From JACCTH01 sp963761985 (lineage in GTDB: Bacteria > Actinomycetota > Acidimicrobiia > Spongiisociales > ZC4RG35): 64,000 nucleotides of DNA. The number at the start of each line of letters is the position of its first letter. Position 1 is the first letter of the stretch. The stretch is from NCBI GenBank assembly GCA_963761985.1, contig CAVXIT010000001.1, positions 62,001 to 126,000 of the forward strand. Direction: 5' to 3'. This document shows positions 17,056 through 26,726 of the stretch, piece after piece. The notes under the pieces are model-generated. The model was not told the origin of the DNA and did not search any database. It worked only from the letters and a program-made list of their open reading frames with translations. The translations under genes were made by a program, and so were the position numbers.

Positions 17056-19390
17056 TCGTCAGATCCCTTCGTGTCTTTGTTTGGTCCGTCACCGAGCTTG
17101 CCGGCGCTGTCGCGGCCCGTCTGGAAGGCGCTGAGGGCAGCTTTGATCCCCTCAGGCCCGATGTCAGACGAGCTCGAGCTCGTTGCACCCTCATTGCTCC
17201 GATCCTGGAACGACGTGCCTGGCACGCGGGTTGGAAGGCCTTGCTCGGTAAGAATGGTGCCGGCGCTGAGCGCGGGGTCGCCGTAGTTCCGTTGCCCCCG
17301 ATGGTTGGGTTTGGGGCCGGTTGTGGGGTCGACGGTGACGGTCGCGGCGAGGGCGCCGGTGTTGGGGGGCTGCTAATCGGAGCCGGGACCGCATGGAGAC
17401 GGGCCGGGGTGGTGGACGGCAGAGCGACCGGGGCTGCGGGTGGGTTGGGAACCGCCTGGACCGGTCGGTTGCGACGAGAGTCCACCATGGCCGGCGGCTG
17501 GTTCTGGACGCGTGGTGGTTCGGGTGGCCGGGTGATCACGGCGGTCTCTAGCAACCCCCGCGGCACGGTGATCCGTACGGTGATCCCAGGCACACCCGCC
17601 GCGAGGCGAACTCGCATGCGGTGGCGGGACGCCAGCCGAGCGACCACGTACATACCCAGTGTCGGTTCGAGGGCAAGACCCAGCACCGGAGGATGGGCCA
17701 GGAGTTCGTTGAGTTCGACGAGTCGCTCATCACCGATCCCGATGCCGTGATCCGAAATGGTGATCAAGTAGCCCTGCTCGTCGAAGAGCCCAGCGACGCG
17801 TACTCGTTCGGTGGGCGGCGAGAACTGTGTGGCATTGTCCAAAAGTTCCGACATGAGGTGGGCGACATCCGAAACCGCATGACCGGCAACCCGCACCGGT
17901 TCGAGCGCGAGGATGTCGATGCGCTGATAATCATCGACCTCGCCGAGCGCGGCTCTGATGACGTCGCCGATTTCGAGTGGCTTTTCCCACATCCGCGGGC
18001 TCTCGGCGCCGGCCAGAACCAGAAGGCTCTCCGCGTTGCGCCGCATCCGGGTGCTGAGATGATCGAGCCGGTAGTAGCCGGCGAGAGTCTCGGGATCTTC
18101 TTCCTTCGATTCAAGTTTGTCGATCAGGGCAAGCTGGCGGTCGACGAGCGAGCTGTTGCGACGGGCGAGCGTGACAAAAATCTCCGAAACCCCTTTGCGG
18201 AGGATGTCCATCTGCTGGGCGGCGACTTCGACCAGCGTGCTGTGTAGCGCGGAGAAGGAACGAGCCAGCTCGCTGACCTCATCGTTTCCGGAGTCACGAA
18301 TCCGCGAGGAGATGATCGAACGGGCAGGGACAACGCCGCTCTCGTCGGGATTGCGCAGCGCCGAGACCAGATTGGGCAGTTCGACCTCAGCGACGCGCCG
18401 TGCCGAATCCGTGACAGCTCGCACTCGCCGAACCAGGGAACGCTCGATGCGCACCGTGGCAAAGATGGTGATGAGGATGATCACGGCCACGCCGGCCGCG
18501 ATGAAGATCGCCCGCTGGCGCGCGGTCGCCGAGTCAAGCTGGGCGGCCTCGGCCGCCTGATCGGCGAGACGGTCGGCGGCCACGATCAGCAGCTCGTTGC
18601 GGTCGGCGGGGAAGCCATTGATGTCAACGGTCTCAGAGGCTTCGCGCCCGGTGACGGCTTCTTCCATGGCGGCGAGGTCGGCGAGTTCCTGAGCGGCCAG
18701 GTCTGATGCCTCGGCGGCGCGTTCCTGCCAGCTGCGGAGCTCGGCCTCGAGGATGTTCAGGTTCGACTCAACCTGGTCCCGCTGCTGATCGGTGCCGCGG
18801 GAGATAAAGGTTCGCACAATCTGTTCTTGCCCGAAGGAGATGCTCGCCGCTTCGGCCAGAGCCTCAGCTGCGGAAACGTCCTGGGCTTTCTCGCGATCGT
18901 CAAGGTCGAGCGTCACATGCGAGATGACATCGAAGAGCAACGAGCTTCCGCTCCGGTAGCCCGAGGCCAAACCGACGTTGACCTCCTCGGCTGCTCGAAC
19001 ATCGGCCAGCCAGGACTCGATCGCAGAAGTGGTCGCAGTCAAACCATCGACCAAATCTTCGCTATCGGGTCGCACGCTGGCAGCCAGCACCTCCACCGTG
19101 GCTGACAGCTTGTCGATGGCGAGGTCGGTCTGGATCCGAGCGGACTCGAGATTGACGGGGTCGACCGCCTCCGGATCGAGAACCAAAGTATTCACGAGGT
19201 GCTGTTCGGACCACAGGGTGCTCAAGGCCTCCATGGCCGAGCTGGCGACGGTCGAGGCCTGAGCGGTCTCTTCCTGCACGTTCGCTTGCTCGAGGAAAGT
19301 CCACGCGACGTAGCCACCGGCAAGCAGCGCCACCAACCCGATCGGGATGCTCGCCAACGCCAATTTGGCGGCCAGCCGAGTCCTAAACAC
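17052..19390 (-). CDS. Conservon sensor histidine kinase-like protein (CvnA-like), with apparent frameshift near its end
   Basis: A membrane sensor: helix 1 about residues 13-33, a helical extracytoplasmic domain of about 260 residues (nitrate-sensor-like), helix 2 about 296-316, HAMP-like linker, dimerisation helices and an ATPase domain with N box ELLDNATQFSPP and G box DHGIGIG. A Pro-rich tail follows. Family C-terminal sequence (EQGLPTRVPGTSFQ, then GIKAALSAFQTGRDS) is in another frame from about 17285 to the stop at 17052, so about one base appears to be missing there. Corrected length is about 779 aa. The uncorrected frame would read on into the roadblock gene. It heads the four-gene conservon. 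Confidence 0.8.
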
Positions 19391-19498
19391 GTAGCTCCCT
19401 CCTTGCGAAATAGTCCGCAGTGCTTATCGACCGAAACGGCTGCCTTCTTTAGGCGCGCGGGCTCCCCGAGGCTGATCTCCGGTGCGTAAGGTCGAGGG

Positions 19499-19951
19499 GT
19501 GAAGTACTGGCTCTACAAGTCTGAGCCCAACAGCTACAGCATCGACGATCTGGCCCGGGATCGGACGACGATTTGGGACGGAGTGCGCAACTACATCGCT
19601 CGCAACTATCTGCTCCAGGCCGAGGCAGGGGACCTTGCCTTCTTCTACCACTCGAGTGCCAATCCACCCGGCGTAGCCGGCCTCTCCCGAGTCATCGAAA
19701 CGAAAGTTGTGGACCCCACGCAATTCGATCCGGAGTCGAAGTACTTCGACGCTGGAGCCAAGCCCGAGGAGCCTCGTTGGCACACCACGACGGTCGAGTT
19801 CGTCGAGAAATTCCGAACATTCATTTCGCTCGAGACCCTGCGAGCGACCTTCTCCCCCGAAGAGCTCCCGATTCTTCGTCGGGGAAGTCGCCTGTCGGTT
19901 ACTCCGGTCCCCGAATCGTCCGCTTTGCGTCTGCTCGAATTGGCTCGCTGA
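19499..19951 (+). CDS. EVE domain (PUA-like) protein
   Basis: A 150-residue EVE-domain protein. MKYWLYKSEPNSYSIDDL, TTIWDGVRNYIARNYL and GDLAFFYHSSANPPGVAGL are the diagnostic segments, forming the aromatic pocket thought to bind modified nucleobases (as in human THYN1). Full length for the family. GTG start. A stand-alone gene between the conservon and a histidine kinase, with no restriction or modification genes around it. Confidence 0.9.
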   Translation: MKYWLYKSEPNSYSIDDLARDRTTIWDGVRNYIARNYLLQAEAGDLAFFYHSSANPPGVAGLSRVIETKVVDPTQFDPESKYFDAGAKPEEPRWHTTTVEFVEKFRTFISLETLRATFSPEELPILRRGSRLSVTPVPESSALRLLELAR

Positions 19952-19989
19952 GTTCTACAGGGGCGGCAGATCGTTGCCGATTCGAATTG

Positions 19990-21894
19990 ATGCCGCGCAT
20001 TCGTTGGTCTACACCGTGGGTTGCCGCGTCCGGGACGACCTGTCTCGTCGCCCTGGCAGCATTCGCCGGTCTCGGACTTTCCGCGGGATTAGACGGCGTG
20101 ACGATCTTCTGGCCGGCAGCCGGAGTCGCCGCGGCCATGGTCACGTCGAGCAGCCCGGCCCTCCGGCGCTACATCCTCACGGGCGTCTTCCTGGGAACCG
20201 TATTGTCGGCATTCCCTTTCGAGGGAGAGGCGTGGCTGTTCGTCATTGGGGCGGCGGTCGCGAATACGGTCGAAGCCCTAATCGTGGGAGCCATTCTTCG
20301 GACCAGACTCCCGGCAACTCATCGAATCGTCCGTGTCGCTGATATTCATGCCTTGGTCACGGCTTGTTTGGCCGGCCCAGTAGTCGGCGGCCTAATCGGC
20401 GGGACAGTGACAGCGATCTCATTCGGCTCTCCGCTTCGGGGAGCCATGCTCTCCTGGTTCGCGGCCGACTCGCTTGGCATCGCATTGATTGGACCGGGTG
20501 CCCTAGCTGTGATCTCCGCTTTCCGCGATCGCCTTCCCGGGTTCAAATGGCTCCACATTCTCTACTACGGGATTGGGACAATGGGGGTCCTCGCCCTTGC
20601 GACCCTGCTGCGTGAACTAACTGCCCGCGGCTTCGCTTATCTAATCATCGTCCCACTCATGCTTGCAACGGTCTACTTGGGGCAGCGTGGCACCGTGCTC
20701 CTCACCGCTGTGGTTTCGTTTGGCGCGGTCATCGCGACCGAACAAGGGGTCGGTCCCTTCAACAACGCCGTAAGCGACTTCCACCCGGTGCTCGCGGCAC
20801 AGATCTTTCTCGTGGTGATTCAGATTGTCTTGCTCTTCGTTTCCATCGAAGCAACTCGGAGGCGCGATGTCCTCGCCGAAATCGAAGGCGTCTTCGACGC
20901 CGCCCTCGACGGCGTCTTGCTGGTCGACGAAGGAGATGTCATTCGGCGAGCGAACAGGTCGAGCGAAGAGATGCTGGGCATTCGCTTGCTCGGAAAGAGG
21001 TTCACCGACTTCCTCGTTGAGCCAATCGACGCCGAAATCATGGTCGCGCATAGAGCCGTCCTAACTCGCGCGCGGCGGGCGAGCAAAGAGGAGTTCTGGG
21101 CTGAAGTTTCCGAGGGCAAGGTTGCCGGAAGTTCCAACCGGGTGCGGAGGGCCATCGTGCTCAGGGATGTGACCCTCCGGATCGAGGCGCAAGAAAAGCT
21201 CGAGAAGATGCGCGACCAGTTCATCTCCAACATGACCCATGAACTCCGAACTCCCTTGACCTCGATCATCGGCTATACCGAATGGCTGCTCGAAGGAACC
21301 GAAGGCGAAACCAGGGCCGACCTGGAGCTGATTCGGGAGAGTGCCGCCAGCCTTTCGGGGATCGTCGACGACATCCTCGACTTCAAGCGATCAGCCGAGT
21401 CAGGCGGAGTCTCCGAACCGGTCAACTTCACGCTCCTCGTTGGGCGAGTGACGCAGGCTCTCGAGCCAACCGCGCAAAGCCGCAAGGTGAAAATCGTCGC
21501 TGACGTCGAACACAATGTGAATGTCGTCGGCGACGATCGTCAGCTGGAGCGCGTGGTGGCAAACCTGGTTTCCAACGGCATCAAGTACTCAAATCCGGGC
21601 GACATCGTGACCATCGAGCTCCGCACCGACGGCAACGACATGTGCCTCCTGGTCGCCGACACCGGCATCGGGATCTCCACCGAGGACCAGGCTCGTATCT
21701 TCGAAAGGTTCTTCCGGGCGAGCAGCGCAGTGTCGGCCGGGATTCCCGGGACCGGGCTCGGACTCTCCTTTGCCCGGGATATCGCCCGGACACACAAAGG
21801 GGAGCTCACCCTGGAAAGCAACCTGGGTGTGGGTACTACGACCCGGCTGCGGCTCCCCCTCCGCAAGGCTGCGCTACAGACCGCAACTCGTTAG
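19990..21894 (+). CDS. MASE1-type membrane sensor histidine kinase with PAS domain
   Basis: A 634-residue kinase. The N-terminal half holds about eight membrane helices with a MASE1-like pattern (FWPAAGVAAAM near the start, then AWFAADSLG-like sequence). A PAS-like segment follows (VFDAALDGVLLVDEGDVIRRANRSSEEMLG), then HisKA FISNMTHELRTPLTSIIGY with phospho-acceptor His about 417. The HATPase has N box NLVSNGIKYSNP, G1 ADTGIGIS and G2 GTGLGLSFA. No response regulator is adjacent, so its partner is encoded elsewhere. I chose ATG 19990 because membrane-segment similarity starts there. It ends inside the end of the cytochrome gene on the other strand. Confidence 0.88.
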   Translation: MPRIRWSTPWVAASGTTCLVALAAFAGLGLSAGLDGVTIFWPAAGVAAAMVTSSSPALRRYILTGVFLGTVLSAFPFEGEAWLFVIGAAVANTVEALIVGAILRTRLPATHRIVRVADIHALVTACLAGPVVGGLIGGTVTAISFGSPLRGAMLSWFAADSLGIALIGPGALAVISAFRDRLPGFKWLHILYYGIGTMGVLALATLLRELTARGFAYLIIVPLMLATVYLGQRGTVLLTAVVSFGAVIATEQGVGPFNNAVSDFHPVLAAQIFLVVIQIVLLFVSIEATRRRDVLAEIEGVFDAALDGVLLVDEGDVIRRANRSSEEMLGIRLLGKRFTDFLVEPIDAEIMVAHRAVLTRARRASKEEFWAEVSEGKVAGSSNRVRRAIVLRDVTLRIEAQEKLEKMRDQFISNMTHELRTPLTSIIGYTEWLLEGTEGETRADLELIRESAASLSGIVDDILDFKRSAESGGVSEPVNFTLLVGRVTQALEPTAQSRKVKIVADVEHNVNVVGDDRQLERVVANLVSNGIKYSNPGDIVTIELRTDGNDMCLLVADTGIGISTEDQARIFERFFRASSAVSAGIPGTGLGLSFARDIARTHKGELTLESNLGVGTTTRLRLPLRKAALQTATR

Positions 21895-22284
21895 CGCTTC
21901 CTCGACCGAAGCGCCGCCGAATTGCAGCCGTTCAAAGGCGGCGACCTGCTCAATCTCTTCTCCGCTGAGGACGGCTTCGAATGACGGCATTACCGCGGTG
22001 ATGTCCTTGTCGGCGTCGCCGTAGGTGGGCCCCACCTCCTCTTCCCATCTCTTCGATCCAAGAAAGATCCACCTCTTCTGGTCGTTGCAATCGGAGAAGG
22101 TGGTGAGCACGCTCGCCAGACTCGGGCCGCTGGCCCCTTGGCCGTCGCCCCCATGGCAAGTTGCGCAGGCCCGGTTGAAGGTGAGACGTCCGGCGTCAAG
22201 CGCGGGATCACCCAAGGATTGGGTGGGCTGAGCACAGGCGATCGCGACGAGCCATACCCCCGCCGACTGCATCAGCCTGCGCAC
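21874..22284 (-). CDS. Cytochrome c lipoprotein
   Basis: A 136-residue exported c-type cytochrome. The N-terminus (MRRLMQSAGVWLVAIAC/AQP) is a lipoprotein signal with a lipobox cysteine. Heme attachment is CATCHGGDGQG. The axial methionine is probably in TAVMPSFEAVLS, with the usual spacing before the C-terminal helix (EEIEQVAAF). An insertion with two extra cysteines (DCNDQ and a terminal SCGL) could form a disulfide. It is the last of three genes on this strand coding for likely redox proteins, so it may carry electrons to or from the polytopic protein upstream. Confidence 0.85.
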   Translation of the reverse strand: MRRLMQSAGVWLVAIACAQPTQSLGDPALDAGRLTFNRACATCHGGDGQGASGPSLASVLTTFSDCNDQKRWIFLGSKRWEEEVGPTYGDADKDITAVMPSFEAVLSGEEIEQVAAFERLQFGGASVEEALTSCGL

Positions 22285-22296
22285 TCGGGAATATTC

Positions 22297-23462
22297 TCAG
22301 GCAGCCTGGCTGCGGTTGAGCGCCGGAACCGCCGTCGCAATCGCCCAGATCAACGCCAGCCCGAGGATCGGAGTCGCAATCCGCTTGAGAATGGCTGAGT
22401 CGACCACCAACCCGACGAGGAAGCCAGCCAGGCCCAAGTTGATCGCCCACAGCAACAACCGGTCGGTGTTTCCGCGGTTAAAAAAGCCGGAGAGCACACC
22501 GAACAGCGCGTTGGTCATGACGCCGATGAACATGGCATGGTCGAACGCCGATCAGCACGCCGATGGGACCCGTTCCGGCTTCCGGATCCAGCTCTCCGGA
22601 GGTGACCAACTGCACCACATAGACGAGTAACGCGATACCGACTACCAGGAACAGAACAGATGTCTTGGAGAATGCGGATCCCCCTGTGCCCGGACGAACC
22701 TGGGGCCAGATGGCGATCACGAAGATGATGATGCCGATCACTTCCAGCGCGGCGAACACCTGGATCAGAGCTTCTATGTCGAGGATTAGGGCCAGGTTGG
22801 CGATGATTCCGGAGGCGAAGAGCAGCCACGCCGCGACTGCGCCCCAGACGGGTGTTGGCGCCGTTGAGTTGCCAGGCGGCAACTGCTACACCGGCGAGGA
22901 TCAAATAGCCGATCAGCATCGCCGGGGGATGCGCTCCTGCGATTGCGGCCGCTGTGTCGTTGCTGAGGCCGGGGAGCGAGCCGTTGGCGATGAAAAGGCC
23001 GAACAGGACACCGAGCACGGCTCCGATGACCAGCGAGATCGTGGCGAGATAGATCGCCAAATGCCCCGTCGAGCGCTCACTGGCTCGATAACGGCGAGTC
23101 GTCCAGACCAACAGCCAGATCAACACGAGCAGGAGGAGAGTGCCGGCGATGGGTCGGTACACGCCGGTTCCGATTGCAAAGGTTGCCACATACAGGACTA
23201 TTGCTCCGAGGCCAAAGCGGGCGATGCTTCGCCCGCTCGCGACCTCAGCATCGGAAGCACCAGGTCCGAACATCGTCAACAGGACGCCGATCACCGCCAT
23301 CGTGATCCACCCGAGCGTGCCCGCGTGGACGTGGGTGATCAACAGCTCGTGGCTCGGATCCCAGACGTCCAACCCGTTCAGGATTCCGATGACAATCGTC
23401 ACCAGAAAGACGAGCAATGCCGCCTGGTAAAGCATCCGACTCTGCTGTGCCAACGGGCCCAT
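22297..23462 (-). pseudogene. Polytopic heme-copper-oxidase-like membrane protein (NorB/CcoN/NnrS-like), two apparent frameshifts
   Basis: A coding stretch of about 388 codons with 11-12 hydrophobic helices, broken by two frame changes (near 22860 and 22545). The pieces read on at protein level: an N-part with HELLITHVHAGTLGW and AHPPAMLIGY, a middle part TPVWGAVAAWLLFASG, and an end part FDHAMFIGVMTNALFG. The histidines on helix ends resemble heme/copper ligands of NO-reductase-like or NnrS-like proteins, but a full six-histidine oxidase set is not evident. The ATG at 23462 has a strong GAGGAGG site. Its neighbours encode a cytochrome c and a cupredoxin. Disruption may be sequence error. Confidence 0.6.
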
Positions 23463-23490
23463 TCGTGCCTCCTCAATTTGACCGACCTCT

Positions 23491-23841
23491 TTAGCCGACG
23501 GTGAGAGTCCCGCCCATGTCGCTGTGGACTTCGCAAAAGAACGTGTAGGACCCGGCGGCCAGCTCAGCGGGAACGGTGAACTGAGCCTGGGAGTCGCCGG
23601 CGATTTCGACGGCTTCCCAGGAGTCATCGCCAGAGGTAAAGGTATGGCGCACGGAGTCGAGGTTGACGATCGTCATCGATTCGCCCGGTCCGAGGTCGGG
23701 AGCCGCGCCAAACGAGCGTCCTTCGATCGTGAGCTGTGGTCCGTCGCCCTCCCCAACGGTCGTTGTATTGGGTTCAGTCGAGTTCCCACCACACGCACAC
23801 AAAGCACAGACCAGTGCAAACAGAAGTAGGCGCCTCGCCAC
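23491..23841 (-). CDS. Plastocyanin-like cupredoxin lipoprotein
   Basis: A 116-residue exported blue-copper protein. Signal MARRLLLFALVCALCAC with a lipobox cysteine, a Ser/Thr linker, then a cupredoxin fold. Copper ligands: His in SVRHTF, then Cys, His and Met in FFCEVHSDMGG, giving the type 1 His-Cys-His-Met set. It would shuttle electrons outside the membrane. Directly upstream of the polytopic redox-like gene, so probably the first gene of a cupredoxin / membrane protein / cytochrome c unit. GTG start. Confidence 0.88.
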   Translation of the reverse strand: MARRLLLFALVCALCACGGNSTEPNTTTVGEGDGPQLTIEGRSFGAAPDLGPGESMTIVNLDSVRHTFTSGDDSWEAVEIAGDSQAQFTVPAELAAGSYTFFCEVHSDMGGTLTVG

Positions 23842-23891
23842 GAAGGTGAATCTAAGCCTGGCTCACGAAGCGATGTCGGTAAATTCGCCCA

Positions 23892-24902
23892 ATGGCACTC
23901 GTCTGCGTCACCGGCGGGAGCGGCTACGTGGGATCCCAAATTGTACGCGAGCTGCTCGAAGCCGGTCATCAGGTACGGGCCACGACTCGGGACGTGGGCA
24001 AAGCCAAGGAGCAGCTAGCGACGCTCGGCGAGCACCTCGAATGGATAACCGCCGACCTCGGGTCCCCGGATTCGTTCGCACCGGCCATAGGCGGCTGCGA
24101 CTACGTCATCCACACCGCCAGCCCCTATGTCCTCTCGGTTGCCGACCCGCAACGGGACCTCGTCGAGCCGGCGGTGGCCGGGACGACGGCGGTCTTGGAG
24201 GCTGCCCTCGCGGCCACGACCGTGCGGCGAGTGGTGATGACCTCGTCGCTGGCAGCAGTGACCGACGAGCCTGACCGGGTTTTTACCGAGGCCGATTGGA
24301 ACACCAAGTCCTCGCTGACGAGGAACCCCTATTACTTCTCAAAAACCGCGGCCGAGATGGCTGCCTGGGATTTCGCCAAAGCCCACCCCGGCTTCGACCT
24401 CGTCGTAATCAACCCGTCCTACGTGGTCGGTCCCTCACTCATCCCACCTTTGAACGAGACAGGGAGAGCCCTGGTGGGCCTGGTCACAGGTTTGTTTCCG
24501 GCCGTGATTGATCTCTCCTACCCGTTCGTCGATGTCCGCGACGTTGCCCTCGCCCATCGCCTCGCTTTGGAGAACGACAAAGCGCATGGGCGGTACCTGT
24601 GCACCGCCGAAACCTGGTCCCAGCGCCGCGTGGTCGAGTGGATCAAGGGCGCCAACCTGGGCCTGGGCAGCCCGCCGCGGTTTTACATGGACAACAATGT
24701 CGGAAGTGCCTTCGCCAAGCTGGCGGCGCGCTTCCAAGACTCCGGCGAGCGCGACTACATCGTGACCCATGTCGGGCGGCATCCAAGCATCGACACCACG
24801 AAGATCAGGTCCGAGCTAGGAATGCACTTTCGCCCGGTCGGCGAAAGCTTGATCGATTCCTATCGCGACTATGAAAAGTGGGGGCACCTCAAGAAGGGTT
24901 AG
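23892..24902 (+). CDS. NAD(P)-dependent extended SDR oxidoreductase (dihydroflavonol-reductase/CCR-like)
   Basis: A 336-residue Rossmann protein. Nucleotide loop VTGGSGYVGSQIV (6-18), acidic ADLGS, then TASPY and VVMTSSLAAV with the catalytic serine, and YYFSK giving the Tyr-x3-Lys pair. LVVINPSYVVGPSL and PFVDVRDVALAH are typical of the DFR/cinnamoyl-CoA-reductase branch. It would reduce a ketone or aldehyde; substrate unknown. Stop overlaps the end of the next gene on the other strand. Confidence 0.88.
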   Translation: MALVCVTGGSGYVGSQIVRELLEAGHQVRATTRDVGKAKEQLATLGEHLEWITADLGSPDSFAPAIGGCDYVIHTASPYVLSVADPQRDLVEPAVAGTTAVLEAALAATTVRRVVMTSSLAAVTDEPDRVFTEADWNTKSSLTRNPYYFSKTAAEMAAWDFAKAHPGFDLVVINPSYVVGPSLIPPLNETGRALVGLVTGLFPAVIDLSYPFVDVRDVALAHRLALENDKAHGRYLCTAETWSQRRVVEWIKGANLGLGSPPRFYMDNNVGSAFAKLAARFQDSGERDYIVTHVGRHPSIDTTKIRSELGMHFRPVGESLIDSYRDYEKWGHLKKG

Positions 24903-25420
24903 GAATCGCCGCGACGGCGTCGAACCTCGTCGACCTTGCCAAGCGCATCCCGGAGCTCATCCAACCACTCGGCCTCGTGCTCGCCCACGAGGCGGACACA
25001 CCACGCAAGAGCTTCGGCCCGGCTTCGGGCCGCGCCACTTTCGACGAGGGTGTCGAGCACACGGCGTTCGCTCATTCGGAGCCGGGTCATAGCCGGAGCG
25101 GCCAGAGTGCGGAAGTGGTAAGTGTCGTCGCCGAGCTTGACTCCCCAGCTGACCTTGCGTCCGAAGCGGCGCTCGGCCTCGCGAGCGATAGAAATTCGTT
25201 GGGACCGGCTGTCGGAGCGAAAGCCGTCGACCCGGGCCTCGACCGCGACTTCATGGTCACCCTCGGTGGCGTCGCCTCCAATTTCGGGGGACTCGAGCGG
25301 GACGATTACCAGGATTTCATCGCGGTCGGTTTTGACTTCAAGCGGGCCGGTCGCCCATTCCTTGGGGAGGCGGCCGGTGAACCAGGCGAGAGGTTCTTTG
25401 GACTGTTCTGTGGTTGGCAT
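24899..25420 (-). CDS. Hypothetical protein, 173 aa
   Basis: Not recognised. The N-terminal half is acidic and beta-rich (EVKTDRDEILVIVPLESPEIGG). The C-terminal half is helical and ends in a ribbon-helix-helix or helix-turn-helix-like stretch (RVLDTLVESGAARSRAEALAWCVRLVGEH), which suggests a DNA-binding or dimerisation role. No signal peptide. It ends four bases into the end of the convergent SDR gene. The 110 bases upstream are AT-richer than the rest of the window and probably contain its promoter. Confidence 0.6.
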   Translation of the reverse strand: MPTTEQSKEPLAWFTGRLPKEWATGPLEVKTDRDEILVIVPLESPEIGGDATEGDHEVAVEARVDGFRSDSRSQRISIAREAERRFGRKVSWGVKLGDDTYHFRTLAAPAMTRLRMSERRVLDTLVESGAARSRAEALAWCVRLVGEHEAEWLDELRDALGKVDEVRRRRGDS

Positions 25421-25533
25421 GATTACAAGTATACATAATTACTTAATTACCTTGGGCGCCTAAGAACCTCCCTCCAGATGGATCAATGGGAGATTGAATT
25501 TGTCACAGCCAAGGCGTACATTCAGTAGAACAG

Positions 25534-26710
25534 ATGTTCGACACCTTCGCTATGGAAGAGCCTGCAACGGAAAAATCTAGAGGCGAAAACTTGGTCGCCG
25601 GGTTGCGGGAATGCCACCGCCAAATCGGCCAGCTCCAGGCCCACTTTTACCGGCAGCTGGTCGCAGTGGCCGACGCGGTGGCCGAAGCGGTCCCCAAGGC
25701 GGGATACGAATATGCCGCCGACGAAGTGGCGGCCGCTTTGAGCTGGACTCGGCGTCGGGCCGAGGCCGAGCTCAACTTCGCCTGGGAGCTGGCCGACCTG
25801 CCCGCCGTATCGGATTCTCTGGCCGCGGGCCAGATTGACGTGGCCAAGGCGAAGACCATCGTCTTCGGCCTCACCGGCACCGACCCCGAGACCTCCACTC
25901 AGGTGGCCGAGAAGCTGTTGGAGCGGGCGGATCGGCAGACCACCGGCCAGATCCGGGCCCGGCTCCGCCGTTTGCTCCTAGAAGTCAACCCTGAAGCCGC
26001 TGCCGACCGTTACGAGGCCGGGCTGAAGGATCGGAAAGTGGTCTTAGACGCCAACGACGACGGGACCGCCAACCTCCATCTCTACAACGTGGCCCCCGAC
26101 CAGGCCGCGCTCGCGTTCGACCGAATCGACCAATACGCCCGGGCGCAAGGAACCGAAGACGAACCGCGGACGTTGGACCAGCTCCGCACCGATGTCGGCT
26201 TAGACCTCCTGGTCGGCTGCCTCCAACACCAGGACCGGGGTCGGAAACCGATCGTCGACATCCGCGTCGATCTCACCACCCTGATGGAGTTAAACGACAA
26301 GGCCGGCTGAGATCCCGGGGTGGGGACCGGTCGTCGCAGACATCGCCCGCCAAGTCTCAGAACAGCAACATTCCGAATGGCGGTTCTATGTCATCGACGG
26401 AGACCAAATCGTCTCAAATGGCACCACCCGGAGAAGACCGAGCCGACCGCAAAGACGCCGCATCGAAACCCGCTACCCCCACTGCGTCTTCCCCGGCTGC
26501 CGGACCCCCGCTACCCATGCCGACTTGGACCACCGGCAACGCTGGTCCGACGGCGGACCCACCACAGACCACAACCTCAACCCGCTCTGCGCCCACAACC
26601 ACGGCAGTAAAGACAACGGAGGCTGGCGGCTCGAACTCATCGACGAAGTCACCTTCGAGTGGACCAGCCCACTCGGCATCAAACACCTCGTCGAAATCGA
26701 ACCGCCCTAA
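25534..26710 (+). pseudogene. DUF222 / HNH endonuclease (13E12-like), one-base frameshift
   Basis: The first frame (25534-26310) codes for a DUF222 domain (ECHRQIGQLQAHFYRQLV, then ALSWTRRRAEAELNFAWELADL). It stops at a TGA just after LNDKAG. Removing one T at 26308 lets it continue as EIPGWGPVVADIARQ through an HNH motif: CVFPGCRTPATHADLDHR, then GGPTTDHNLNPLCAHNHG, ending at 26710. The total of about 391 aa is normal for the family, which is abundant in actinobacteria and often linked to group I introns or mobile DNA. The downstream frame is clean, so the break is recent or a sequence error. Confidence 0.8.
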
Positions 26711-26726
26711 CTGGTTGAGGTCGAAT

